Assembly (NCBI RefSeq): GCF_030272615.1
Contig: NC_081405.1
Span: 649,923,420 to 649,987,419 of the forward strand
Direction: 5' to 3'
From: Cryptomeria japonica
Taxonomy: Eukaryota; Streptophyta; Pinopsida; Cupressales; Cupressaceae
Length of the DNA stretch: 64,000 bases
Below are positions 35,066-44,931 of the stretch, piece by piece. Both the position numbers and the translations under genes were made by a program. Positions within the stretch are counted from its first letter, which is position 1; every line of letters starts with the position of its first letter. Under the pieces are notes generated by a model. The model had not been told where the DNA came from, did no database searches, and worked only from the letters and a program-made list of their open reading frames with translations.

Positions 35066-36412
35066 TGGAAGGTTGTGGCAAGAATCAAAACAACAACCTA
35101 ATAAAGTTGCTAAGGAAGATGAAAAAATAGAGAAATTAGTGATTGCCATGAAATATCTTATTGCCAAGGTGAGTAAAAATGATAAGCCTCATTATAATTG
35201 GCAAGATAGGCCTCCTAGATTGCATGACATGCCTTACAATACAACCTGAAAAGATGGCAAACCTCAAAATGAGAAGCCAAAAAACACTCAAAACCAAGAT
35301 ACCCCAGATCCTTTGAAGGGAGGGAATGTTCATAATATGAAGAATGCTCCTTGGTGAATGGCTTGTGATGGACCACATTCTCCTCATCAATGTGCTATAG
35401 CTCAAGCCCTCGAAGAATCCAGGATAAAAAAGGTTGAGTCTGATATTAATATGTTTGAGACTATTATTGAAAGTGATGATGAGTCATTACAAAGTGAATT
35501 TAATGAATTTGATGTGCTAAATAGTAATAGATCTTACCAAGGACAGTTAACACTTGATTGGCATCCCACTTTGAATGTGGTGACTATTGAAGATGAAGAA
35601 GTTTATCTTTGAAGACCCAATGATGAAGAAGTAAGAAATCTTACTAAAGCTGCCATAGCCAAGGCCAAGCATAATTATAAATTGAGGAGTAGTAAGAAGG
35701 ATGGAAACCAAGGGGAACTTGGATCAATGTTCATAAAAGAAGTATCTCAGAAGAAAGAAGCAGTTAATGCCACCTTGCCTTAAGATGGTCAAGAAAAGAA
35801 TAACCAAATTAAAGATGTAGCCAAGGGTATGGGTAATAATGCTACTGATGATGTACAAGGAACTGCCACAATGAAGAAGGCAAGTCAGCCTAAGACAGAG
35901 AAAGTTAAGACTAATACTAAGTTGATTAATAATTCAACTTTTGATATGACTCGGGCTCTTACCCAGATGAAGGTCATAGTCCCATTAATAGAATTATTGA
36001 AAATAAAGGAACATAGAGAAACTGCTTTATCTTTATTTTCTAAGATATTTGATAGTAGCACAACTTTGCCTTCAGGTTCAATCAAGGATGAAAAGGATCA
36101 TGAGCTGCAAACCCTACAGGTATATGTTGGAACAACTATTACACAAGAGCCTTCACGAGTTGATCCTTTCTATGTTACTTTATTAGTTAATAACTGGCTA
36201 ATAAAGAACTGTATGATAGATTTTGGTGTAGCTTCAAATGTGATGCCATATGGTGTCATGAAAGAATTAGGGTTGTCAGTAAGTACAGTATATGGGAAGT
36301 GTTATGCTATGGACAACAAAGAAGTGCCAGTGATAGGTACAATGAAAGATGTGGAAGTAAAAATAGCAGCATTCCCTGAAGCAACATATAAGATGGATGT
36401 CATAGTAACTGA
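35066..36412 (+). pseudogene. TE-4 zinc knuckle and protease, left part
   Basis: In frame 0 a C-terminal gag tail leads to a knuckle-like motif at about 35350-35400, stop-M-A-C-D-G-P-H-S-P-H-Q-C: the expected first Cys codon is TGA. An acidic linker follows. The protease (from about 36140) shows the plant gypsy pattern: V-T-L-L-V-N-N-W...C-M-I-D-F-G-V-A-S-N-V-M-P, with the active site D-S-G changed to D-F-G. The sequence stops at 36412 after V-T-D, where TE-6 is inserted, and continues at 43178 in the same frame. Confidence 0.85.
36408..36412 (+). repeat. Target-site duplication of TE-6, left copy
   Basis: ACTGA directly before the TGTTAGG LTR end; the identical copy is at 43173-43177. Confidence 0.95.
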
Positions 36413-37255
36413 TGTTAGGGGTCCCATAGATACTGACAGGGGGGGGTGTGAATCAATATCTAACCGGTAATAAGAATTTCTTAAGTTAAAACATGTAGAA
36501 CATAATATAACAGTGTACCGGTATGCAAGAAATAATGCAATAAACAGAATCAAGAACATCCACATGAAAAGTACACCATGACACAAGATGTTTATTGAGG
36601 AAACCTGGTGTGAGAAAAACATCAGTGGGATTTGTGATCCACAATATTCACTCACTAGCCAATAAGAGAATATTACTTACAGTAGGGGCCTGCACATGCA
36701 GGAAGGCCAACTGCCTAGAGCTCACTGCTAAATGGGAAGTCACACTAACTTACAATAAGGGTTATACTAATCCAATGACTTGTACTACTTTACAATAGCA
36801 TCTCCAATGCCAGATTCATTACCAGTTCTTGCTTTATTCTTTACATATACGCTTGACCTATAATTTGCACATTAGGTCTACCTAATAATTTTCTTTATAC
36901 TCCTTCCTTTTACTTCTTCAAATGTCTACAATGATCTCCTTTATATACAATAGTCATTTTAAAATTTGCCAAGTCATCTTACAATAATAAACAAAATATT
37001 ATATAACAAAAATCCTCTTGACCTCTGTGCCGGTATACATATTTTCTTCTGTGTCGGTGCCAGTGTAGAGTGATCTGTTGATGTCGGTGCACTATCTCGA
37101 CTATGTTATACTTTGTTGGTATGATGTCTTGCCGGTGCCTGTGTAATGCTTTTCCAGTATAATGTCTTGCCAGTGCCATAGGATTGCAAGGTTTCCATCA
37201 ATGACAAAACCTTCAATCACATACAATGTCTCATTGGAGTGTCCATATGCCAATA
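36413..37255 (-). repeat. TE-6 3' LTR
   Basis: Plus strand TGTTAGGGGTCCC to TATGCCAATA (mutated from CCAACA). It is 76 bp shorter than the other LTR, mainly because it lacks the full 57-bp repeat. Confidence 0.93.
36938..36949 (-). promoter_or_regulatory. Candidate TATA box of TE-6 3' LTR
   Basis: Minus strand TTGTATATAAAGGAG; conserved at 42779-42790 in the other LTR and as TATATATAAAAGAG in TE-8. Confidence 0.6.
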
Positions 37256-37256
37256 A

Positions 37257-37420
37257 TATCCCCCTTTGGCATTGATGGTAACACTCATGAGAAATTTCAA
37301 AAAGTTCAAAAAGTATCCAAAAATGTGTAGTCCAAAAATGTTACCAAAAATGTGAGAGCTCCCCCTAAGCATATGATTCCTATATTTTGAACTTTCTCAT
37401 CCCATCACTCCCCATTTGGC
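37257..37420 (-). other. TE-6 triple polypurine tracts
   Basis: Minus-strand tracts at 37257-37268 (GCCAAAGGGGGATA), 37357-37370 (GCTTAGGGGGAGCT) and 37407-37420 (GCCAAATGGGGAGT). Spacing of about 100 and 50 bp is the same as in TE-8. Confidence 0.8.
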
Positions 37421-37638
37421 ATCGATGACAAAGGTTGTCAAGATGTCAGTAGAGTTTGTAGTTTCATCTATTCTCAACCCTGTAGCTGGGTAGTTATTAT
37501 TTGAAAAAGATCTCCCAAAATTAAGTTTAAACTATCCATAAATTTCTTACTATCTTTTATTGTTGTCTCAGTTATTTTTACTATACTGGTGAGATGCTAC
37601 AAATGCTCTGCCGGTGTTTTGCTGCCTTGTATTAGTGC

Positions 37639-40600
37639 CTATGAAATTTCCTTCCACAAAGATGCTAAATAGTCCAATCTTGGACTCAGTTTAGATCTTA
37701 AATGCTTTGCCTTGTTTATTATTCTCTCTTTCTCTCTTTCTAGTTTGAGTAGTTCTTCTTCAAAATTTGCTATCTTCTCTTCAAAAACTGATAATGAATC
37801 CGATGAGTTGACAAAATTGTCTGCAAGTTTATTTATCTCATCCTGTGCCTTGCTTATTTTCTTATCAATATCTAAAGTCAAAAAGTTTGTTTTACATGTA
37901 TCTTTATACAAATTTTTGTATTCTTTCAATAACCTACATAGTTCCGGTAGAAGTGTGTCAAAATCTCTGTTACTTTTCATTATTTCCTCATCAAAGAATT
38001 TTTGTTTTTCTTTCTCTTCCTTATCCTTTACTGATTCTTCCTTTATTTTCTCAATGTTTTTAGAAATATATTTACACAATGTATCCTATTGTCCTAAAGA
38101 ATCTTTATTATCTATTTTATAGTTTGGAGCTTTTACCTTCAAAATTGGTATAGAATCATCTATTGCTTTATAAGCCTGTGAACTACAGTTAGTTATTTTC
38201 TTAATAGAATCAAGTAATACCTTAGTCACATTTGTTGACTTAAATATTGATGATGATCCAACAATCTAAGTACCGGTGGAAGTAACCATGCTTGTATTGA
38301 CCTCTGGCAGGTCAGTTTGTGTCTGCATTTCTTTTAGCACTGGTTTTCCCACTTCACTACTTACCGGTGGCACTGTTTCCTTATGTACTTGTTCTAGAGC
38401 CTTTAGCTCTGTTGGTTTCTCTCAATGTTGTGTTGTCTCTATTTGTGCCTCAGTCTCTACCTTTTTCTCTGTATGCTCTACCAGTTTCTCTGTTTCCCTT
38501 GCTACCGAAGGCTCTTTAGCCATATCTAACTTGTCAGTTGTATCTTTATCAACTATTATGTTGATCTTTTGAGTATCAACATTTACAGTATATAGGACTT
38601 CAGAATTAGGATTGCTATCCTCTACATCCATACTTTCTATTGCCGGTTGATCTTTTGTAGTTGTAATTTTCATCGGTGGGGGTAGGTTGTCTTTAACTTT
38701 TATGCTTGGTGGTCCAACCACTTTGCCTTTCCCCTTGTCTCTATCCTTCTGATATACCTTTATAGGCTTAGGGTTCATGTATTCTTCAAGTTTTTCCTTG
38801 TCAACCAGGAATATATCCCAACCATTTTCTATTTCCTCTATTACTTCAGTAACTCTTCCTGCCATTAGCAAAATGTGTCGGTGTGCAGTAGAGAATGCTG
38901 ACTGGTTTGCCTGAGCAATCAAATCATCAATTTCCTTTGGAGAGTTTACTGGATATACAACAAGTAGTTTTTCTATTTTTATTTTCTTATCTAATTCTAT
39001 CACTGCTTGCCTTCTGGCCTCAAGTCTTTTGAACAAATCATCAGGAATTTCATTTGCTACTTCCATCAAAAATTTCTTGTACATGTCCATATGTAGTATA
39101 ACACTGTTCTCAACTTGCTGTTTCTCATCAGTAGATAGAGTGTCATAAATTTTCCCTATGTTTTTCAATTTTCCTTCCTCTATGATTTCATTTAACAGTA
39201 TATCAAGAGGTGTCAAGTCACTATTTGTCCTTTTCTTTTTCTTTGGTGTCAGCTTCTTCTTGGGTGTGGCCTTTCTAACTGGAGATCTCACTGCTTGTTG
39301 CTTTTGCCTTGTCCTTCTAGGTGAAGGAGTGGTTGCCGGTGAGGGATCTCTTTTTCTAATAACTCTTTTAAAATTTGTTGGCATGTCACCTTCCAAAGAA
39401 CTACCTACTGGTAAAAGGTGAGTTTCAGGTTGTGGGGTTGCCAACTCATCCTCTGTTATGCTGGTTTTCTTTAGTGCATCTTCCTTAATGGCTTTTATTT
39501 GTCTGGATCCTTTCCTTACAAATGCCTCAACCTTCTTTACTCTTTTCTTTGATTGTATTTGGCTTTTTATAGTCTCAGCACTACCAAATACTTCTTCCTT
39601 AGGTTCATTTGGGGCTTCCAAAAGTGCTTTAGCATAAGTTTCAACTATGTGATCATCTATCTCATAGCCCATCTCGGTTACCCAAATTGTTCTTGGGATG
39701 ACTACTTCCATCCAGATTTCATCTTTCTTAATAACAAAGCATATATCATCTTTGTATTTGTCTACTATTTTCTGAGATAACCTTATTCTTTGCTTCATTT
39801 TGGTTTTCAATGGTTGGAAAAAGTCATGAATATTGTTCTCCTTGTTTTCACCCATGGTATTGAACCTATCCAAGTTCTTTATAACCTATACCAGGAACCT
39901 ATTTTATTATGTGTAGCATTAGACATACTAACAGATTTCCAAATCTGAAAGTTCCTTTCTTGTCCTTCTTTACCTTTCTAAGGTTGTCTATTAGTTCATC
40001 CTTTAACCATTCACAGATGTTAATTTTTGCATTGTCTATTACAATATCATAAGCACCCTTAATGCATAAACTTGAAACTGAGTTAAGTCTATTGGCATGA
40101 GTGGCTTTGTAACCTAATATCATACTTATGAATCTCACATTGATATCTTTTACATCATTAACCCTTAGAGATCTCTTACTGAATGTTGCACCAGTTAGTT
40201 TTGTAACTAGGTCCTTTGGAACCTTCTTGGTTTTATCTGGTCTCTCATCGGTGGTCGGTAACCCTGTGACAGCTTTCACAGCTTCCTTGGTGATCTTATG
40301 GATTGCATCTAGCTAGAAAAATTCTCCATGAACTCTACTTCACACTATCCTAATCACATCCTTTGGAAATTCAAGAATGCTAAGAATTTATGTGAATCCT
40401 AGGGTTTCAATAACCTTGTGCTCATCTTTAATCCTAGGGTTTCAATAACCTTGTGTTCATCTTTAACATTGCTGGTATTGTCACATATTATGGTTTTATA
40501 CATGGTTTTGATTTCCTCATCTCATAACTCTTCAATGTTGTAGTGGATGTGCATTCTAGGGTCTTTAGCATATACAACTCCTTTAGGGATTTGATAAAAG

Positions 40601-40722
40601 ACACCTAAGGTATCATCCTTCTTTGCTATCTCGGGAACTAGTTGAAATATGAGCCTAGGTCTTTTAACAACTTCCACAATAGTAGGGTTTGCTATGTATT
40701 CAATTGCAGAGGTGGATGCCAT
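37639..40722 (-). pseudogene. TE-6 ORF2, large protein of unknown function
   Basis: Starts at ATG complementary to 40720-40722 (MASTSAIEYIANPT). The N-terminal core (to about 39900) contains LDAIHKIT, a G-L-P-T-T motif, F-I-S-M-I-L-G-Y-K, H-A-N-R-L-N-S-V-S-S and F-R-F-G-N-L-L-V-C-L. The middle (38422-39873, open for 483 codons) has a basic S/T-P-K/R-rich patch (SPRRTRQK, SPVRKATPKKK, TPKKKKR) and a helical part; the C-terminus is coiled-coil (37639-38079). A 35-bp tandem duplication at 40395-40464 shifts the frame, and stops occur near 40522, 40315, 39900, 38422 and 38085. No pol, protease or membrane segment is seen. It may be a chromatin- or RNA-binding partner of ORF1; that is inference. 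Confidence 0.7.
40395..40464 (-). repeat. 35-bp tandem duplication within TE-6 ORF2
   Basis: The unit beginning AATCCTAGGGTTTCAATAAC at 40395 is repeated at 40430 with one visible change (GTGCTC to GTGTTC). 35 is not a multiple of three, so it explains the frame change seen here. Confidence 0.9.
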
Positions 40723-40857
40723 GATTAAATACCTTTTTCTACATTGGATGGATGATTGCTTGGAGTGTGCTTGCTTCTTGCTCAAAATTCCTTACCTCGG
40801 AGTCTTTGCGCTCTCTAAAAATTTGAAATCACGGTGAAATGAAATGGAGCCAAAACC

Positions 40858-40868
40858 TTATTTTTATA
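40858..40868 (-). promoter_or_regulatory. Candidate internal TATA box upstream of TE-6 ORF2
   Basis: Minus strand TATAAAAATAA, about 138-146 bp before the ORF2 ATG. TE-8 has TATAAAT at the equivalent place (61290-61296), with the same downstream GGTTTTGGCTCCATT. Confidence 0.5.
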
Positions 40869-41024
40869 ATGTCTTTTTGCCATCTGCCACATTAATTGCA
40901 TGCTAGTTAAGTATTCGCTTAACATTGTCCACCGGTAATAAGTAATTTTCAACTTCTTATCTCTAACCGAGGGAATAATTAGCATATGTGTCATTTGATT
41001 GCCAAACCCTCAAGGAAATTCTCT

Positions 41025-42182
41025 TCAATTAGATGAAGAACTTCCTACCGGTGGAGCACTGCTCTATCCTGCCGGTGAGGCATCACTTTGTCCTACCAGT
41101 GAGCCATTTGTTGGTTCTATCGGTGGAGAAGTATTCCCAATATTTAGATCAGCTTTTCTAATCCATTGCTTTGAGAATTCTTGCTTAACCTCTTCAACTT
41201 TTTCTTTACCTTTCAAGCTAGCACTTTTGTTGTCTACCGGTGTACCTTTACTTCTACAAAATTTAGCAATATGCCCAATTTTGTTACATGCATAACAAGT
41301 TACATTATTCTTCTGAATACCTTTCCCATAACCTATGCGGGTTTGTGTTCTGCATTGATTTGATAAATGTCCAAATCTTCCACAAACATAACATCTCACA
41401 TTCATTCTGCAGTTTTCAGAGATATGACCAACTTTGTTGCATTTTGAACATTGACTGGTGGGTGTATTGATATTCTAATAATTCCTAGATCTACATTCAT
41501 TTTCTCTATGACCATACTTATTACAGTTAAAGCATCTTCCATTGAATTTATAAGCATTAGGTTGTCTTACCAGTTTGCTTTGATCCTAAGTATTTGCAGT
41601 ATCGGAGCTTTCACCAACTTCAAAGCCAATTCCAGAAGTGTCACCTTTAGGTTTTTGATTCTTTAGTAAGGTACCAAGTTCCTCTGAGCTTTTCTTGAAT
41701 TTTTCTTTGTGTTGATTTGCAGTTTCCAATTCCCTTTCCAAGATTTCTTTTTGTCTCATCAGTTCATTTGAGTCATTCTGAGTATGCATCAGATCTGTCT
41801 TCAACATGTCATTTTCATAGCTAAGTCTTGTGTTCTCATTTGCTGCATCACTTAGTCTTCTGGTCAATTCTTCTTCATTCTTCTTTCTATCCTCAATCTC
41901 TTTGCAAAATCTCATAGTCATATCCTGCATTTCATTTTTTTTTGTCATGATCTCTTATTTCAACTTGCTTATCATATCATTAAGTGATTCCTTTTCATCA
42001 TTCTCATTTTGCAATTTTTCACAAAGTTCTCTTCTCTTATTTCTTGCAATAGTAAAATTTTCTTGAAGTGCCTGAATGATCTCCTCAGTAGCTCTCAAAT
42101 CATCTTCTAATTTGATAGTTTTCAATTTCTCTGCATCATAGTCTGTAAGAGCTCCTTCAAGTTGCTTCATCAGATTTTCCAT
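41025..42182 (-). pseudogene. TE-6 ORF1, coiled-coil protein with four CCHC zinc knuckles
   Basis: First ATG is at 42182 (MENLMKQLEGALTDYDAEKL), about 55 bp after the PBS. Residues 1-190 are a long coiled coil rich in E, K, L, N (K-L-E-D-D-L-R-A...E-L-C-E-K-L-Q-N-E-N-D-E-K). Then four knuckles: CFNCNKYGHRENEC, CSKCNKVGHISENC, CYVCGRFGHLSNQC, CYACNKIGHIAKFC, all with the four metal ligands. A Lys/Glu linker and a repeated G-Q-S-(D/S)-A tail end at a stop complementary to 41025-41027. Stops at 41952, 41587, 41474 and 41064 break it. The layout resembles a nucleocapsid; the copia gag capsid domain is absent. It probably binds element RNA and multimerises. Confidence 0.82.
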
Positions 42183-42235
42183 CTTTACCGATGTGAAGAT
42201 TTTCCTCAAGCTATTAGGCTTCTAAAAATAGAGGA

Positions 42236-42252
42236 CCAGACTCTGATACCAA
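42236..42252 (-). other. TE-6 primer binding site
   Basis: Minus strand TTGGTATCAGAGTCTGG, matching the initiator tRNA-Met PBS in the first 12-13 bases. Confidence 0.92.
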
Positions 42253-42253
42253 T

Positions 42254-43172
42254 TGTTAGGGGTCCCATAGATACTAAGAGGGGGGGGCTGAATCAGTATC
42301 TAACAGGTAATAAGAATTTCTTAAGTTAAAACATGCATAACATAATATAACAGTGTACCGGTATGCAAGAAATAATGCCATAAATAGAATCAAGAACATC
42401 CACATGAAAAGTACACCATAACATAAGATGTTTAATGAGGAAACCTGGTGTGGGAAAAACCTCGGTGGGATTTGTGACACACAATATTCACTCACTGGCC
42501 AATAAGAGAATATTACTTACAATAGGGGCCTGCACATATAGGAAGGCCAACTACCTAGAGCTCACTGCTCAATGGAGAGTCACATTGACTTACAATAAGG
42601 ATTATACTAATCCAATGACTTGTACTACTTTTCAATAGCATCTCCAATGCCAGATTCAGTACCGGTTCTTGCTCTGTTCTTTACATATACACTTGACCTA
42701 TAATTCGCACATTAGGTCTACCTAATAATTTTCTTTATACTCCTTCCTTTTTACTTCTTCAAATGTCTACAATGATCTCCTTTATATACAAGAGTCATTT
42801 TACAATTTTCCAAGTCGGCTTACAATAATAAACAAAATATTACATAACAAAAATCCTATTGGCCTCTGTGGTGGTATACATATTTTCTTATGTGTCGGTG
42901 CTACTGTAGAGTGATCTATTGATGTCGGTGCATTGTCTTGCCTGTGTTATACTTTGTCGGTATGATGTCTTGCCGGTGCCATAGGATTGCAAGGTTGCCT
43001 ATGTAATGCTTTGTCGGTATAATGTCTTGTCGGTGCAATAGGATTGCAAGGTTGCCTATGTAATGCTTTGCCAGTATAATGTCTTGTCAGTGCCATAGGA
43101 TTGCAAAGTTGCCATCAATGACAAAACCTTCAATCACATACAATGTCTCATTGGAGTGTCCATATGCCAACA
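42254..43172 (-). repeat. TE-6 5' LTR
   Basis: Plus strand TGTTAGGGGTCCC to TATGCCAACA, 919 bp. Candidate TATA at 42779-42790. Contains the expanded 57-bp repeat. Confidence 0.95.
42956..43112 (-). repeat. 57-bp tandem repeat in TE-6 5' LTR
   Basis: Units start at 42956, 43013 and 43070 (GTCGGTAT(G/A)ATGTCTTG or GCCAGTATAATG), exactly 57 bp apart; the third is partial. Each holds CGGT(A/G)-type words. In the other LTR only one and a shortened piece are present (about 37117-37190). Confidence 0.92.
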
Positions 43173-43177
43173 ACTGA
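43173..43177 (+). repeat. Target-site duplication of TE-6, right copy
   Basis: ACTGA, identical to 36408-36412. Removing TE-6 and one copy restores the protease frame of TE-4 (V-T-D-T-K-C-H-Y-G). Confidence 0.95.
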
Positions 43178-43501
43178 TACAAAATGTCACTATGGCATGT
43201 TGTTATCTAGACACTGGGCTGCAGTAGTAGGTGGAAATGTTCATTTGGATCTGTCATATGCCACTATCCCAATCAATGGAAGCCAGGTTAAGTTGTATAG
43301 AGAACCGCATGCCCCTAGGGTAATTGAGAAGATAGACCCTAGTATATTAAATTGTATGATTGATGTGGATCTTGACAATTTTAGAATATAACCGATTTTG
43401 CCTCAATTGAAAAATACTGACTCTATTGTGATTGAATTGGAATCTCAACAGCATGGTTTTTGGCACATGTATTTTTATGGAGCTTGTTCTAAAGAAGGAT
43501 C
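43178..43501 (+). pseudogene. TE-4 protease C-terminus and start of RNase H
   Basis: The protease resumes with T-K-C-H-Y-G-M-L-L-S-R-H-W and ends with S-Y-A-T-I-P-I-N-G, typical of plant gypsy proteases before RT. After L-Y-R-E-P and about 30 more codons a stop occurs (43389-43391). In the next stretch F-W-H-M-Y-F-Y-G-A-C-S-K-E-G-S is the start of an archaeal-type RNase H; the first catalytic Asp (F-D-G-A) is Tyr. There is no room for a reverse transcriptase between them. The frame is cut at 43501 by TE-7 and resumes at 63871. Confidence 0.82.
43497..43501 (+). repeat. Target-site duplication of TE-7, left copy
   Basis: GGATC, identical to 63866-63870 after the TE-7 3' LTR. Confidence 0.94.
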
Positions 43502-44525
43502 TGTTTGCATTTTTGATGATTATGTTGTGATTGTCATTTTTGGAAACACACTTGCATTGAGATCACTTTTATATGTATGAGTTATGCTCAACCAACATTT
43601 GTCCCAATCGGTATGATGTATTATAGTCTTTAGACTATCGATGTTTTGCAAAAAGTGTTTACCGATCTGAAGTTGTATGAAGACCTCAAGCGGTTCGAGG
43701 ATCTCAAGTGATACAAAGGAATGAAGTGACACAACCCATATTTCCCAGTCTTCTTTATTGTCAAACCGGCAACTGGTATTTTGCTTTAACCGGTCTTTTG
43801 TATGAACCAGTAATACTTTGTGATGAGTTACCATCCACCGATTGTTTGGTAGTGCCGACACTTTAACGATGCTTTTTGTGTCATGTTATAGAATATGTCT
43901 ATATGCATTGAGCCTAGGAAATTGTAATGTAATCCTATTGGACCGACATAAAATCAGATTCCTTGATAAGGACATCATGTCTAGGGTTTTAAGCAGTTGC
44001 TAGGGTTTAAGGTGGTTGAAGAGTTTTTGTGAGTGTAAAGATAGAAAAAAAGTTTGGGTCTGTGAGTAGAGGTAGAGAGTGAATGTGTTGAAGACTGAAG
44101 TAATGTTGGAATGCATTAGGAATGAGCTATCAAGGATCTAACCGAGCAATATGTGTTATTTACTAGATCACTCACTTGTTGATTACTCACATCTTCGACA
44201 AGTCTGAAGCCCTTAACAAGGTAGGCCCAAAAGCCTTCTGTAAATCCTCTAATAAGGTGGTTCACATCAGTGGATCTAAAATCCTCTAGCAAGGTAGTCT
44301 TTAACCGGACTGATCTCCTAATAGAGATTGAGATTCCTAATAGGATCTGTTTTGGTAAAGAACATTGTATGACCTTAACCGGTCTAGTTCCTATTCTGCA
44401 GATAGTTACTTGTGAGTTCCATCTCACTATGGTTTTTCCCATTTGGGTTTCCACGTCAAAATCTCTTGTGTTATGGTGTTATTGCTCCTATGGGTGAATG
44501 TCTTATTTTCTATTTGGTTTGAATG
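43502..44525 (+). repeat. TE-7 5' LTR, truncated at its 3' end
   Basis: Starts TGTTTGCATTTTTGATG (TGTTGGC in the 3' copy) and follows the 3' LTR until TTTGAATG at 44525. The last 115 bp of the LTR (63751-63865 in the 3' copy) are absent, so this LTR lacks its U5 end and the PBS. Confidence 0.88.
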
Positions 44526-44931
44526 TTTTGAACCCCCAGTTTATACCAGTAAAAGACCTTAACCGGTATGTGATACCTATCATTTGGCAGAAGACCAGAA
44601 ATGGTAATAGGAAAATTAGGGTTTACACCCTAATGGTGGAGCATTTATTATGGTAGGTGAGGAATATGTTTAAAATAAAATTTCAAATCATTTCTCACTA
44701 TTATTTTTTGAGCAAAGAAGTTTTTCAAGTGCAGAGTGAAGAAAAAGTGATTTGTGTTGTGATTCAAAGAAATTTTGAAACCTTGAAGAAGATTCAGAAG
44801 CAAATATCAAATGGTCAAGAGAAGAACTCAAAGCGATGATATAGCAATCGACAAAGTGTGAGGCAAAGTGGAATTAGAAAGCCCTAAATTCTCAATTTTT
44901 GAAAGGTATTTCTAGAGTTTTCTATTTTATC
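44526..44931 (+). other. TE-7 region between broken 5' LTR and ORF2
   Basis: No ORF1, zinc knuckle or PBS is visible. The sequence AACCCCCAGTTTATACCAG follows the break. It must be the residue of the internal leader after a deletion or an unrelated filler. Confidence 0.5.

Larger units (their letters stand above)
36413..43172 (-). mobile_element. TE-6, non-autonomous Sirevirus-like LTR element with ORF1 and ORF2, no pol
   Basis: LTRs at 36413-37255 and 42254-43172 with a perfect 5-bp duplication (ACTGA) and restored TE-4 protease reading across it. On the minus strand the order is 5' LTR, tRNA-Met PBS, ORF1 (coiled coil plus four zinc knuckles), a candidate internal TATA box, ORF2 (unknown protein), three polypurine tracts, 3' LTR. 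No protease, RT, RNase H or integrase motif is present in the 5 kb interior. It is the most complete copy of the family formed with TE-7 and TE-8. Confidence 0.93.

Noticed and set aside
37639-40722. Envelope-like gene in TE-6, TE-7 and TE-8
   Set aside because: ORF2 is charged and helical, with no signal peptide, no transmembrane segment and no glycoprotein-like cysteine pattern.
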